Both the position numbers and the translations under genes were made by a program. This document shows, piece after piece, positions 7,720 through 15,925 of a stretch of DNA of 64,000 bases (positions within the stretch are counted from its first letter, which is position 1; the number at the start of each line of letters is the position of its first letter). The notes beneath the pieces are model-generated. The model was not told where the DNA came from, searched no databases, and was given only the letters and a program-made list of their open reading frames with translations. This stretch comes from Eubacterium ruminantium (GTDB lineage Bacteria > Bacillota > Clostridia > Lachnospirales > Lachnospiraceae): positions 1-64,000 of the forward strand of contig NZ_FUXA01000006.1 in assembly GCF_900167085.1 (NCBI RefSeq). Reading direction: 5' to 3'.

Positions 7720-8466
7720 TTGAATAAAGATTTAAAAGAAAAAGTATTCAAATATATAAAGAAAGAATACGGGGTTGACCCTGAGTTTCTATGGGCGCGT
7801 ACACCGGATAGTGCGATATTCAGGCATGATGACAATAAGAAATGGTTTGCGCTCGTGGCGCCTATTCGATATGAAAAGTTAGGGCTGAAACGTGATGGAG
7901 ACGTATATTTCATAAATTTGAAGATAGATGATCCTGTATTTTTGGATGTGCTGCTTCAGCAGGAAGGCTGCTTTCCGGCATACCACATGAACAAGAGGTA
8001 CTGGATTACAGTCATACTGGATGGAACGGTTTCATTTAAGGATGTTTGCTCATTTATTGATTTTAGTTACGGTGCGACGGCGTCAGCGAAGAAGAAAGAA
8101 AAGAGCAGACCGCCAAAGGAGTGGGTGATACCTGCAAATCCAAAATTTTATGATGTTGAGCATGCATTTGACACTGAAACCGAAGTGAACTGGAAACAGG
8201 GTAATGGCATCAAAGCCGGCGATACTGTATTTATGTATGTGGCAGCTCCGGTATCGGCGATAATGTATAAATGCACGGTGCTCGAGACAGATATTCCATA
8301 TACTTATCAGGACAAGAATCTGAACATAACGTCTCTGATGAAGATTAAACTTGAGAAGAGATATGATAGAGAGCTTTTTACATTCGATATTCTGAAGGAA
8401 GAGTATGGGATATACGCAATCAGAGGTCCGAGAAGAATACCGGATTCGCTGAGTCGGGATTTGTGA
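7720..8466 (+). CDS. MmcQ/YjbR domain fused to an EVE domain
   Basis: A 248-residue protein starting at a TTG (weak AAGAAAG site). Residues about 5-115 are an MmcQ/YjbR domain (YIKKEYGVDPEFLW, KKWFALV, YHMNKRYWITV), a small DNA-binding fold. Residues about 130-240 look like an EVE/PUA-like domain (WVIPANPKFYDV, WKQGNGIKAGDTVFMYVA). EVE domains read modified bases, and many are found beside restriction and other defence genes, so this could be a modified-DNA or RNA sensor. The neighbours (RloC-like ATPase upstream, deoxyribosyltransferase-like protein downstream) fit that idea. Domain calls are good; function is inference. Confidence 0.75.
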   Translation: MNKDLKEKVFKYIKKEYGVDPEFLWARTPDSAIFRHDDNKKWFALVAPIRYEKLGLKRDGDVYFINLKIDDPVFLDVLLQQEGCFPAYHMNKRYWITVILDGTVSFKDVCSFIDFSYGATASAKKKEKSRPPKEWVIPANPKFYDVEHAFDTETEVNWKQGNGIKAGDTVFMYVAAPVSAIMYKCTVLETDIPYTYQDKNLNITSLMKIKLEKRYDRELFTFDILKEEYGIYAIRGPRRIPDSLSRDL

Positions 8467-8564
8467 TGATTGGAGTTCTTCATGTTGACGAACTTCTTAA
8501 GGATGCGGATGTAAAATCGCATACATTACATGATCCAACAAAGGCGATTAAGGACATTTTATAG
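8466..8564 (+). CDS. Short 32-residue ORF coupled to the MmcQ-EVE gene
   Basis: The ATG overlaps the upstream stop (TGATG), and the frame ends 11 bases before the next gene. The peptide (MIGVLHVDELL...AIKDIL) is not recognised. It may be a coupled small protein or the remains of a longer gene. Confidence 0.3.
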   Translation: MIGVLHVDELLKDADVKSHTLHDPTKAIKDIL

Positions 8565-8575
8565 GAAGGAATAAT

Positions 8576-8908
8576 ATGCAAGGTCAGTATAAGGTTATTA
8601 CGTTGTGCGGAAGTACACGTTTTAAAGATGAATTTTTAGAAGTGCAAAAACGACTTACTTTAGAGGGTAACATTGTTATCAGTGTTGGCCTCTTTGGTCA
8701 TTCCGGAGATTCTGAGGTTTGGGGAAATATGGATGAAGGTACATTAACAAAGACCAAAGCAATGCTGGATGATATGCATAAACGTAAGATCGATATGGCA
8801 GATGAAATATATGTAATCAATGTAGGCGGGTATATCGGAGAAAGTACACGTTCTGAGATTGATTATGCCATTAGACATGGTAAGAAGGTTCGTTATTTAG
8901 AGAATTAA
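8576..8908 (+). CDS. Nucleoside 2-deoxyribosyltransferase-like protein
   Basis: A 110-residue protein with a TLCGSTRF start, a WGN...LDDMHKRKIDMADEI middle and the GGYIGESTRSEIDYA end. This is the pattern of short nucleoside 2-deoxyribosyltransferase-superfamily proteins (related to DUF4406), where the late glutamate region acts on N-glycosidic bonds of (deoxy)nucleotides. Whether this member hydrolyses, transfers or only binds is unknown. The start follows GGAAGGA. Its place in a defence-like island makes nucleotide-directed activity worth considering. Confidence 0.72.
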   Translation: MQGQYKVITLCGSTRFKDEFLEVQKRLTLEGNIVISVGLFGHSGDSEVWGNMDEGTLTKTKAMLDDMHKRKIDMADEIYVINVGGYIGESTRSEIDYAIRHGKKVRYLEN

Positions 8909-8938
8909 TATTATATAAATACTTAAGGATATGCTTGT

Positions 8939-9130
8939 ATGAATCCAATCAATGGTTCGGTATCACCTGAAAGAAGACAGGAAATCATTGATGAATTTGA
9001 TGCATATGCAGATAAATCAGTAGCGGCTATAGAAAGTATAGAACTTGATGAAAAAACAATGGGTGATATCATAAAAGAAGAAATCGATAGAATCAATGCA
9101 AAACGCAAAAATGAAATTAGTGTAACGTAG
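8939..9130 (+). CDS. Small acidic hypothetical protein (63 residues)
   Basis: Mostly helical and charged (PERRQEIIDEFDAYADKSV, then DEKTMGDIIKEEIDRI). An AAGGA site lies about ten bases upstream. It has the size and make-up of small antitoxins, but there is no partner and I do not recognise a family. Confidence 0.45.
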   Translation: MNPINGSVSPERRQEIIDEFDAYADKSVAAIESIELDEKTMGDIIKEEIDRINAKRKNEISVT

Positions 9131-9200
9131 AATTGTAAATACTTGATCCTTTATAATCAAACAATCTACACAATCAAAATATTTATGCAAGGGGCAGATT

Positions 9201-10364
9201 ATGAAATTTTTACATTTAGGAGATTTGCATTTAGGAAAAACATTAGGTGATTTTGATCTTATAGACGATCAGAAGTACATTCTGGATCAGATTATATCCA
9301 TTATAGATGACGAAGCTGCGGACGCGGTCCTTATTGCGGGAGATGTCTACGATAGGTCCATTCCAAGTGAGGCCGCGACGCGGCTTCTGGATTCATTTTT
9401 GTCGAAGCTTGCTTCAAAGAATATAAAGACATACATGATCAGCGGAAATCATGATTCGGATGACAGACTGAATTACGGAAGTTCGCTTTTTGAAAGCAAC
9501 AACATTTTCATTTCTGCCATATATAATGGGCGCATGGATAAGCACATTTTGAAAAACGGCGAAAATGAGATAAATGTCTATATGCTTCCTTTTGTCAAAT
9601 CATCTCATGTAAAGCATTTCTATCCTGAAGAGAAGATAGATAATTACGAAGATGCGGTTCGGGTTGTGCTCGAACATTCTGATATAGATGAAAATAAATG
9701 CAACATTTTGGTTGCTCACCAGTTCGTGGCCGGCAAGGGTGTGGATCCGTCTCTTGGCGGCTCCGAAAGCGTGGCAACAAGGAGTGAGAGTGTTGGAACT
9801 GTCGAGAAGATCGGATATGATTTATTTGACAAGTTTGATTATGTTGCGCTGGGGCACATCCATAGGCCTCAGAGTGTGGGAAGAGAAGCGGTGAGATATT
9901 CCGGTTCCATCCTCAAATACTCTCTAAGCGAAGCGGGAAATGATAAGTCTGTTCCTGTGATCACAGTGAATGATAAAAATGAAGTGGATATAAAACTTGT
10001 TCCCCTGAAGCCACACCGTGACCTGAGGCATATCAAGGGCGACATGGATAAGCTTCTTGATAAGGCGAATGTTTCTGATCCGGACGACTATATCTATGCG
10101 ACTCTCACGGATGAGAATTATATAAATGATGCCATGGGCATTTTCCAGCAGGTATATCCGAATACGGTTAGGATCGATTACGAGAATTCTCATACCCATG
10201 ATGTGGAGCAGATTGATATTTCAACAATAGCCGAGGATAAACCATTTCCGGAACTGATCAGTGATTTCTATAAAATGATCTATGGTTGCGAGATAACAGA
10301 TGAGGAAATGGATGTTATGATGAAGGCAGCCAGAGAGGCAGGTGTTATAGATGAAGCCAATTAA
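9201..10364 (+). CDS. sbcD: DNA repair exonuclease subunit SbcD (Mre11-like)
   Basis: SbcD is the nuclease half of SbcCD, which trims hairpins and protein-blocked DNA ends. The 387-residue product starts with the metallophosphoesterase motifs: GDLHLGK (D and H ligands), IAGDVYDR, SGNHDS, then VAHQF and LGHIHRPQ, all spaced as in the family. The start follows a GGGGC site. Its stop overlaps the sbcC start by 14 bases, so the two are made together. Confidence 0.96.
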   Translation: MKFLHLGDLHLGKTLGDFDLIDDQKYILDQIISIIDDEAADAVLIAGDVYDRSIPSEAATRLLDSFLSKLASKNIKTYMISGNHDSDDRLNYGSSLFESNNIFISAIYNGRMDKHILKNGENEINVYMLPFVKSSHVKHFYPEEKIDNYEDAVRVVLEHSDIDENKCNILVAHQFVAGKGVDPSLGGSESVATRSESVGTVEKIGYDLFDKFDYVALGHIHRPQSVGREAVRYSGSILKYSLSEAGNDKSVPVITVNDKNEVDIKLVPLKPHRDLRHIKGDMDKLLDKANVSDPDDYIYATLTDENYINDAMGIFQQVYPNTVRIDYENSHTHDVEQIDISTIAEDKPFPELISDFYKMIYGCEITDEEMDVMMKAAREAGVIDEAN

Positions 10365-13300
10365 GCTTAAGATCTGTGCCATTGGACCATACGCAGGAGA
10401 AGTGCCTTGGATTGATTTTGAACAGTTTGAGAATAAGGGCTTATTCCTGATTTCCGGCGACACCGGAGCGGGTAAGACCACTATTTTTGATGCTATTTGT
10501 TTCGCTTTATACGGTAAGAACAGTGCTGTAGACCGAGATGAGAAGAAGATGCGAAGCGAGTATGCAAAGCCGGACGTGGAAAGTTATGTTGATTTTTATT
10601 TTTCTCATCAGGGGAAGAATTATCATATAAAGAGAAGTCCGGGATATGACAGACCGAAGCTGCGCGGTGAAGGTTTTATCACAGAACCTCCAAAGGCGAC
10701 ACTTTATCCTGAAGGCGAAACTCCGATTGAGGGAAAATTGAAGGTTGATAATGCTGTAGAGGAACTTCTCAAAGTAAATTATGAGCAGTTCAAGCAGATT
10801 GCCATGATAGCCCAGGGTGAGTTCCGCAAAATGCTTGTTGCTTCGAGCGCTGAAAGAACAGATATACTCCGAAATATATTTATGACTGACAAATATAAGA
10901 AAATCGGAGAAGTCTTAAAGGGCAAATTAGATGCAAGTTCGGGTATGAAAAATGATGCTGAGAAAAGTATAATCCAGCATTTTTGCGATATTACAGCTGA
11001 TGAAAATGACGAATGCGCAGGCGAACTCTTTGAAATGCAGGAGTTATACAGAACATCGGTAAGCATCAGAAATGTGGACGACTTATTGGAGATAATCGAC
11101 CGTATCACAGCATCCGATAATGTATCCTATGGCCGGGTTGAAGAAATCTTCAAAAAGAAGAATGCGGAATACGAAAAAGACAAAGCTGCACTTGCCATGG
11201 CAAGGAGCAATAATGAAATTATAGAGAGACTTAAAAATCTTGAGAAAAAGCAGGATGAATATAATCAGCAAAAGCCTTCTGTGGACGAGGAAAATGAATT
11301 GCTTGATAGACGTAAGAAGGCAACCAGAGAGGTTTATTCATTTTATGCTGATTGGGTTAAAACGATAAATGATATTTCGAAGACTAAGGATGATATTTCG
11401 AAGAATATCATTTTGGAGAAAGAGGCCGGTGAAGCTTTAGAATCGGCCAAGGTAGCTTATGAAGAGGCGGCTAAGAGTAAGCCGCGTCTTGATGAACTGA
11501 AGAAGATCATCAATAAAATTCAGGATGAGGAAGATAAATATAAAAGGCGTGACGATCTTAGGATATTGATCGCAGAAGGTGAGAAGAATAAAACGAATAT
11601 CCTTCAGCGTGAAAATGAAATAACTGATAGAGAAGTTCGTCTTAAAGAGAGGATTTCGGAATTAAAGGACATCATAGATTCTCTTAAGGATATACATACA
11701 GAACGTGAGAAGATAAAGAATGCCGGAGAAAAGCTGGGCAGTCTATATAATAGAATAGAGAAGATCCTGACAGATGATAGCTGCGACAGAAAGGCTATGC
11801 AGGACAGCTTTGAGAAGTGTCAGGATGCATTTTTTAAAGCAAGAATTCAATATGATAAAGCAAAAGATGTAAGGGAAAAAGCTGAAAGGCAGATAGAATG
11901 CTGCAGAGCGGGAATCCTGGCTAAAGACCTTGCTGAAGGTATGGAATGTCCTGTATGCGGTTCGACTCATCATCCAAAACTTGCAGTGCTTACAGACGAA
12001 TCTATCTCTGATGAAGAATTTAAGAGATTAAAAGAAGCTGAAGAGATTGCCCGTGCTAAAAAGGATGATTCATTAATGAAAGTCGAAGAGGCGAATATAA
12101 GAAAAGAAAGCCTTGAAGCAAAGATGAGAGAGGATATCCTGGGGTGCCTCGCTGATAACACATCTATCGGCGTAAGCAACTCGCTTCACGAACAAAGCGA
12201 ATCCCTTGACGAACTCCTAACAAAACTTGGAGTCGCAGAAAATCTTGTTAAGAGTAAGATTGACGAGAATGAGCGTCTCATGAAAGAAGCAGAAGCATCT
12301 GCAAGAAAGTATGAGGATGCCACAGCTGAATTTGAGAAATGCTCAGGCGAAGAATCAAAAAAGCTGGACGAGGATAAGGCGAAGCTTCAAGATGAGAAGA
12401 AAAAGGTTGAGGAAAATCTCACCAGAGATAAAGCTTCTTTGGACAGCTTGAAAGATTTAAGTTATGAGAGTCTTGAAGTGGCAAATAAGAGTAAGAAGAA
12501 AGCTGAAGAAGAGATAGATAGGATAAATGCATCTATCGAACAGAGTGAGAAGAAGGTGCATGAAGCGGATAAGAATAAAACAGCTATCGAGACAACTCTT
12601 AGGAATTTACAGGTTTCGCTTGCTGATCTTGAAATAATGGAAAAGAAACAAAAGAGCGATCTGGATGAAAAATTGTCAGCATTTCATTTTAAAGATGCAG
12701 AAGAAATGAAGGGATATGTCCTTTCGGAGGATGAACTGAACAGAATAGAGAAGCGTATAAATAACTTTTACAATGAGCTTTCCAATAATGAAGTTCAGCT
12801 TAAGCAGGCAAGGATAGATGCTGAAGGTAAAGAAATAGTAGATATCGAAGAACTTCAGGCAAAATGTGATGAGCAGGAAAAAGTTTTAGGTGATTACACT
12901 CGAAAGAAAAATGATATCAGACATAGGATAGATGAGAATACCAAGAAGAAGGCCAGCATCATTTCGAAGAAATCGGAATATGAGAAGGCTTCCAAGGATT
13001 ATAATATCTGTAAGACTCTTTACGAGCTTGTAAAAGGAAATACCGGAAATGGTAAGATATCTCTGGAAACCTATGTACAGGCAGCGGGATTTGACGGCAT
13101 CATTGCAGCGGCCAACAGGCGACTTCGTCCTATGAGCGACGGTCAGTTTGTACTTTACAGGCAACAGGATTCTGTCGGAAAGCAGAAGAGTAATTATCTG
13201 GATCTTGAGGTTCTTGATAATTATACCGGACACAGACGTCCTGTGGGCAATCTGTCCGGCGGTGAAAGTTTTAAGGCTTCTCTTAGTCTTGCACTTGGTT

Positions 13301-13548
13301 TATCGGATACGGTTTCAACCAACTTAGGTGGAATACAGATGGATGCCCTCTTTGTGGATGAAGGCTTTGGAACCCTTGACAGAAAGTCCATAGAAAGTGC
13401 AATGGAAACTTTGATATCCCTTTCAGGAGCCAATAAGCTTGTGGGTGTCATAAGTCATAGAGAGGAACTTATAGAGAATATTCAGCAGCAGATCCGCGTT
13501 AAGAAGACGAAGGATGGAAGTAGTATAGAGATAGACACGGGGGTATAA
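10351..13548 (+). CDS. sbcC: DNA repair ATPase subunit SbcC (Rad50-like)
   Basis: A 1065-residue SMC-like ATPase, a usual length for the family. It has a Walker A (SGDTGAGKTT, near residue 36), a Q-loop region (IAQGEF), two long coiled coils, the zinc-hook CPVC (C533, C536) at their tip, the signature LSGGES (968-973) and Walker B FVDE (1001-1004) followed by GFGTLD. The hook joins two SbcC arms that hold SbcD at DNA ends. It overlaps sbcD and is followed after one base by the ZIP transporter gene. Confidence 0.97.
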   Translation: MKPIKLKICAIGPYAGEVPWIDFEQFENKGLFLISGDTGAGKTTIFDAICFALYGKNSAVDRDEKKMRSEYAKPDVESYVDFYFSHQGKNYHIKRSPGYDRPKLRGEGFITEPPKATLYPEGETPIEGKLKVDNAVEELLKVNYEQFKQIAMIAQGEFRKMLVASSAERTDILRNIFMTDKYKKIGEVLKGKLDASSGMKNDAEKSIIQHFCDITADENDECAGELFEMQELYRTSVSIRNVDDLLEIIDRITASDNVSYGRVEEIFKKKNAEYEKDKAALAMARSNNEIIERLKNLEKKQDEYNQQKPSVDEENELLDRRKKATREVYSFYADWVKTINDISKTKDDISKNIILEKEAGEALESAKVAYEEAAKSKPRLDELKKIINKIQDEEDKYKRRDDLRILIAEGEKNKTNILQRENEITDREVRLKERISELKDIIDSLKDIHTEREKIKNAGEKLGSLYNRIEKILTDDSCDRKAMQDSFEKCQDAFFKARIQYDKAKDVREKAERQIECCRAGILAKDLAEGMECPVCGSTHHPKLAVLTDESISDEEFKRLKEAEEIARAKKDDSLMKVEEANIRKESLEAKMREDILGCLADNTSIGVSNSLHEQSESLDELLTKLGVAENLVKSKIDENERLMKEAEASARKYEDATAEFEKCSGEESKKLDEDKAKLQDEKKKVEENLTRDKASLDSLKDLSYESLEVANKSKKKAEEEIDRINASIEQSEKKVHEADKNKTAIETTLRNLQVSLADLEIMEKKQKSDLDEKLSAFHFKDAEEMKGYVLSEDELNRIEKRINNFYNELSNNEVQLKQARIDAEGKEIVDIEELQAKCDEQEKVLGDYTRKKNDIRHRIDENTKKKASIISKKSEYEKASKDYNICKTLYELVKGNTGNGKISLETYVQAAGFDGIIAAANRRLRPMSDGQFVLYRQQDSVGKQKSNYLDLEVLDNYTGHRRPVGNLSGGESFKASLSLALGLSDTVSTNLGGIQMDALFVDEGFGTLDRKSIESAMETLISLSGANKLVGVISHREELIENIQQQIRVKKTKDGSSIEIDTGV

Positions 13549-13549
13549 A

Positions 13550-14332
13550 ATGACTGAAAAAGTTTTGATGGGGCTTTTGCTTCCATTTATTGGTACAGGA
13601 CTGGGAGCGGCTTGCGTCTTCTTTATGAAGGGGCAAATGAGTGACAAGATACAGAAAGCATTGGCAGGCTTTGCCAGCGGAGTCATGGTTGCGGCGTCCA
13701 TATGGAGTCTTATCATACCCGCAATGGAGCAGTCCGGTAAAATGGGGAAATTAAGTTTTGTTCCGGCGGTTGTGGGATTTTGGATAGGTATCGCATTCCT
13801 TTTACTTCTTGATACAGTGATTCCGCACCTTCATTTAAATGCAGAGAAAGCGGAAGGTCCGAGAAGTAAACTGAAGAGATCGACTATGATGGTTCTTGCG
13901 GTAACACTTCACAATATTCCTGAAGGAATGGCGGTAGGTGTTGTATATGCAGGACTCATTGCAAAGAATGCTTCTATATCAACCGGCGCGGCGCTGGCAC
14001 TGGCTATTGGTATCGCTATTCAGAATTTCCCTGAAGGCGCCATAATATCAATGCCGCTTTGTGCTGAAGGTAAGAGCAAGAAGGGAGCATTTTTTGACGG
14101 GGTGATGTCAGGTGCAGTTGAGCCGATAGGTGCGCTGCTTACTATATTTGCAGCGGGACTGATAGTGCCGGCGATGCCGTATCTGCTTAGTTTTGCAGCG
14201 GGAGCCATGATGTATGTGGTGGTGGAAGAACTGATTCCGGAAATGTCATCCGGCGAACACTCCAACATAGGAGTTGTGATGTTTGCGGTGGGCTTCACAC
14301 TGATGATGGCTCTTGATGTTGCGCTTGGCTAA
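13550..14332 (+). CDS. ZIP-family metal transporter
   Basis: A 260-residue membrane protein with about eight hydrophobic helices. Helix 4 carries the metal-site motif HNIPEG and helix 5 carries the partner motif QNFPEG, both typical of ZIP (ZupT-like) importers of zinc, iron or manganese. Histidine- and acid-rich residues lie in the loop between helices 3 and 4. It starts one base after the sbcC stop, so it is probably co-transcribed, but no functional link is evident. Confidence 0.92.
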   Translation: MTEKVLMGLLLPFIGTGLGAACVFFMKGQMSDKIQKALAGFASGVMVAASIWSLIIPAMEQSGKMGKLSFVPAVVGFWIGIAFLLLLDTVIPHLHLNAEKAEGPRSKLKRSTMMVLAVTLHNIPEGMAVGVVYAGLIAKNASISTGAALALAIGIAIQNFPEGAIISMPLCAEGKSKKGAFFDGVMSGAVEPIGALLTIFAAGLIVPAMPYLLSFAAGAMMYVVVEELIPEMSSGEHSNIGVVMFAVGFTLMMALDVALG

Positions 14333-14358
14333 ATGACGTATTTTCGTATATTTTTTAA

Positions 14359-14387
14359 TTGTACACTTACGCATTATATGGTACAAT
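14359..14387 (+). promoter_or_regulatory. Promoter of the CoA-transferase gene
   Basis: TTGTAC (14359-14364), 17-base spacer, TACAAT (14382-14387), giving a leader of about 65 bases. Confidence 0.5.
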
Positions 14388-14460
14388 CGTACTTGGGTTA
14401 ATAACTATATATTGTATATAATTTTGTGTTTTCTTATGTTCGATACTATGGGGGTAATAT

Positions 14461-15804
14461 ATGGTTGATGATTTTTCAGCAGAATATAAAGAAAAGCTTA
14501 GAACTGCTGATGAAGCTGTGAAGGTTGTGGAAAGCGGTAACTGGGTTGATTACACCAGTACGCTTGGAAAACCGGTTCTTCTCGATAAGGCTCTTGCCCG
14601 AAGGAGAGATGAACTGAGTGATGTTAAGATCAGGGGGAATCTGATTGACGGACCTATCGAGGTTGTTGAATGTGATCCGTCACAAGAGCATTTCACTTAC
14701 CATAGCTGGCATTGTTCCGCATACGAGAGGAAGCTTTGCGACAAGGGACTTTGCTATTACATTCCTATGGTATTTTCCAATAACGCAGCATATTATGAAT
14801 TCTTTTTAAATGTAAATGTCGTAATGGTGAGCGTATCACCTATGGACAGACACGGATATTTCAACTTTTCTGTAAATACAGGAGTTGCCGCACCTATAAC
14901 AAGGATGGCGGATATCGTTATAGTAGAAGTAAATGAAAATATGCCGAAGGTTCACGGCGGATATGATGAATGCATTCATATAAAAGATGTTGATTTTATA
15001 GTGGAAGGTCATCATGAGCCATTTAATCATGGCAGTAAGCTGCAACCGACGGAGATAGATAAAAAAATTTCAGAGAACATCCTTCCTTATCTGGTGGATG
15101 GAGCGACACTTCAGCTTGGTGTGGGCAGTATGCCGAATGCACTGGGTAAACTCATCGCTTCTTCGGATCTTAAGGATCTGGGCATGCATACGGAGCTTTG
15201 CTCGGATGCATTTTTAAGTCTTTATAAAGCCGGGAAATTAACCAACATCAGGAAGAATATTGACAGAGGCAAGGGAGTATTCGGATGTGCCATCGGTTCG
15301 GCTGACCTTTTCGACTGGCTCGAGGATAATCCGGGAATAGCTGCTTATCCGCTTGAATATGTAAATAGACCGAGCATCATAGCTCAGATAGACAACATGG
15401 TTTCTATCAACAGTTGTGTGGCTGTGGATCTTTACGGACAGGTGGCGGCGGAAAGCTCAGGCTCGAGACAGATAAGCGGAACAGGCGGACAGCTGGACTT
15501 TCTGGTCGGTGCTTCGGCGTCGAAAGGTGGAAAAGCATTTATCTGCATGAGCTCGACCTACAATGGGAAAGATGGATCGCTTCGTTCGAGAGTCCTTCCG
15601 CAGTTCAATGGCGACATCATTACTTCACCCAGAAGTCAGGTGTATTTCATAGTCACAGAGTATGGAATAATCAACCTTGAAGGGCGGTCAACATGGGAAA
15701 GGGCAGAGGCGATAATCAGCATTGCACACCCTCTTTTCAGGGATGAACTCATCAAAAAAGCCGAAGAACAGAAAATTTGGCGAAAAAGTAATAAAAAAAT
15801 GTAA
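14461..15804 (+). CDS. Butyryl-CoA:acetate / 4-hydroxybutyrate-type CoA-transferase
   Basis: A 447-residue member of the acetyl-CoA hydrolase/transferase family. In butyrate-forming gut anaerobes this type moves CoA from butyryl-CoA to acetate, the last step of butyrate formation. Visible blocks are DGPIEVVECDP, PKVHGGYDECIH, QLGVGSMPNA, HTELCSDAF (presumed catalytic Glu 245), and ISGTGGQLDFLVGAS followed by GGKAFICMSST. A sister gene uses 4-hydroxybutyrate or propionate, so the acyl substrate is not proven. The C-terminal end (EEQKIWRKSNKKM) is normal in length. It has its own promoter and stands alone. Confidence 0.85.
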   Translation: MVDDFSAEYKEKLRTADEAVKVVESGNWVDYTSTLGKPVLLDKALARRRDELSDVKIRGNLIDGPIEVVECDPSQEHFTYHSWHCSAYERKLCDKGLCYYIPMVFSNNAAYYEFFLNVNVVMVSVSPMDRHGYFNFSVNTGVAAPITRMADIVIVEVNENMPKVHGGYDECIHIKDVDFIVEGHHEPFNHGSKLQPTEIDKKISENILPYLVDGATLQLGVGSMPNALGKLIASSDLKDLGMHTELCSDAFLSLYKAGKLTNIRKNIDRGKGVFGCAIGSADLFDWLEDNPGIAAYPLEYVNRPSIIAQIDNMVSINSCVAVDLYGQVAAESSGSRQISGTGGQLDFLVGASASKGGKAFICMSSTYNGKDGSLRSRVLPQFNGDIITSPRSQVYFIVTEYGIINLEGRSTWERAEAIISIAHPLFRDELIKKAEEQKIWRKSNKKM

Positions 15805-15869
15805 ATTTATATAAAAAATATGTTTTTATTTTTTGAAAATGTGTTATAGTATGTTTATGCGTAAATGTG

Positions 15870-15894
15870 CACAAAAAGGATAATTCTTTTTGTG
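15870..15894 (+). promoter_or_regulatory. Perfect hairpin in the leader of the tubulin-like gene
   Basis: CACAAAAAG (15870-15878) and CTTTTTGTG (15886-15894) form a perfect 9-bp stem with a 7-base loop, 31 bases before the start codon. A -10-like TATAGT lies at 15845-15850. As it is AT-rich and not followed by a T-run, it may act in mRNA stability or as a binding site. Confidence 0.4.
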
Positions 15895-15925
15895 TAATTG
15901 TAAATATAGAGCATGGGGTGCAAAA

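Noticed and set aside
14461-15804. Plain acetyl-CoA hydrolase
   Set aside because: The GGQLDF and HTELCSD blocks fit the butyrate/4-hydroxybutyrate CoA-transferase branch better, though the acyl substrate stays open.
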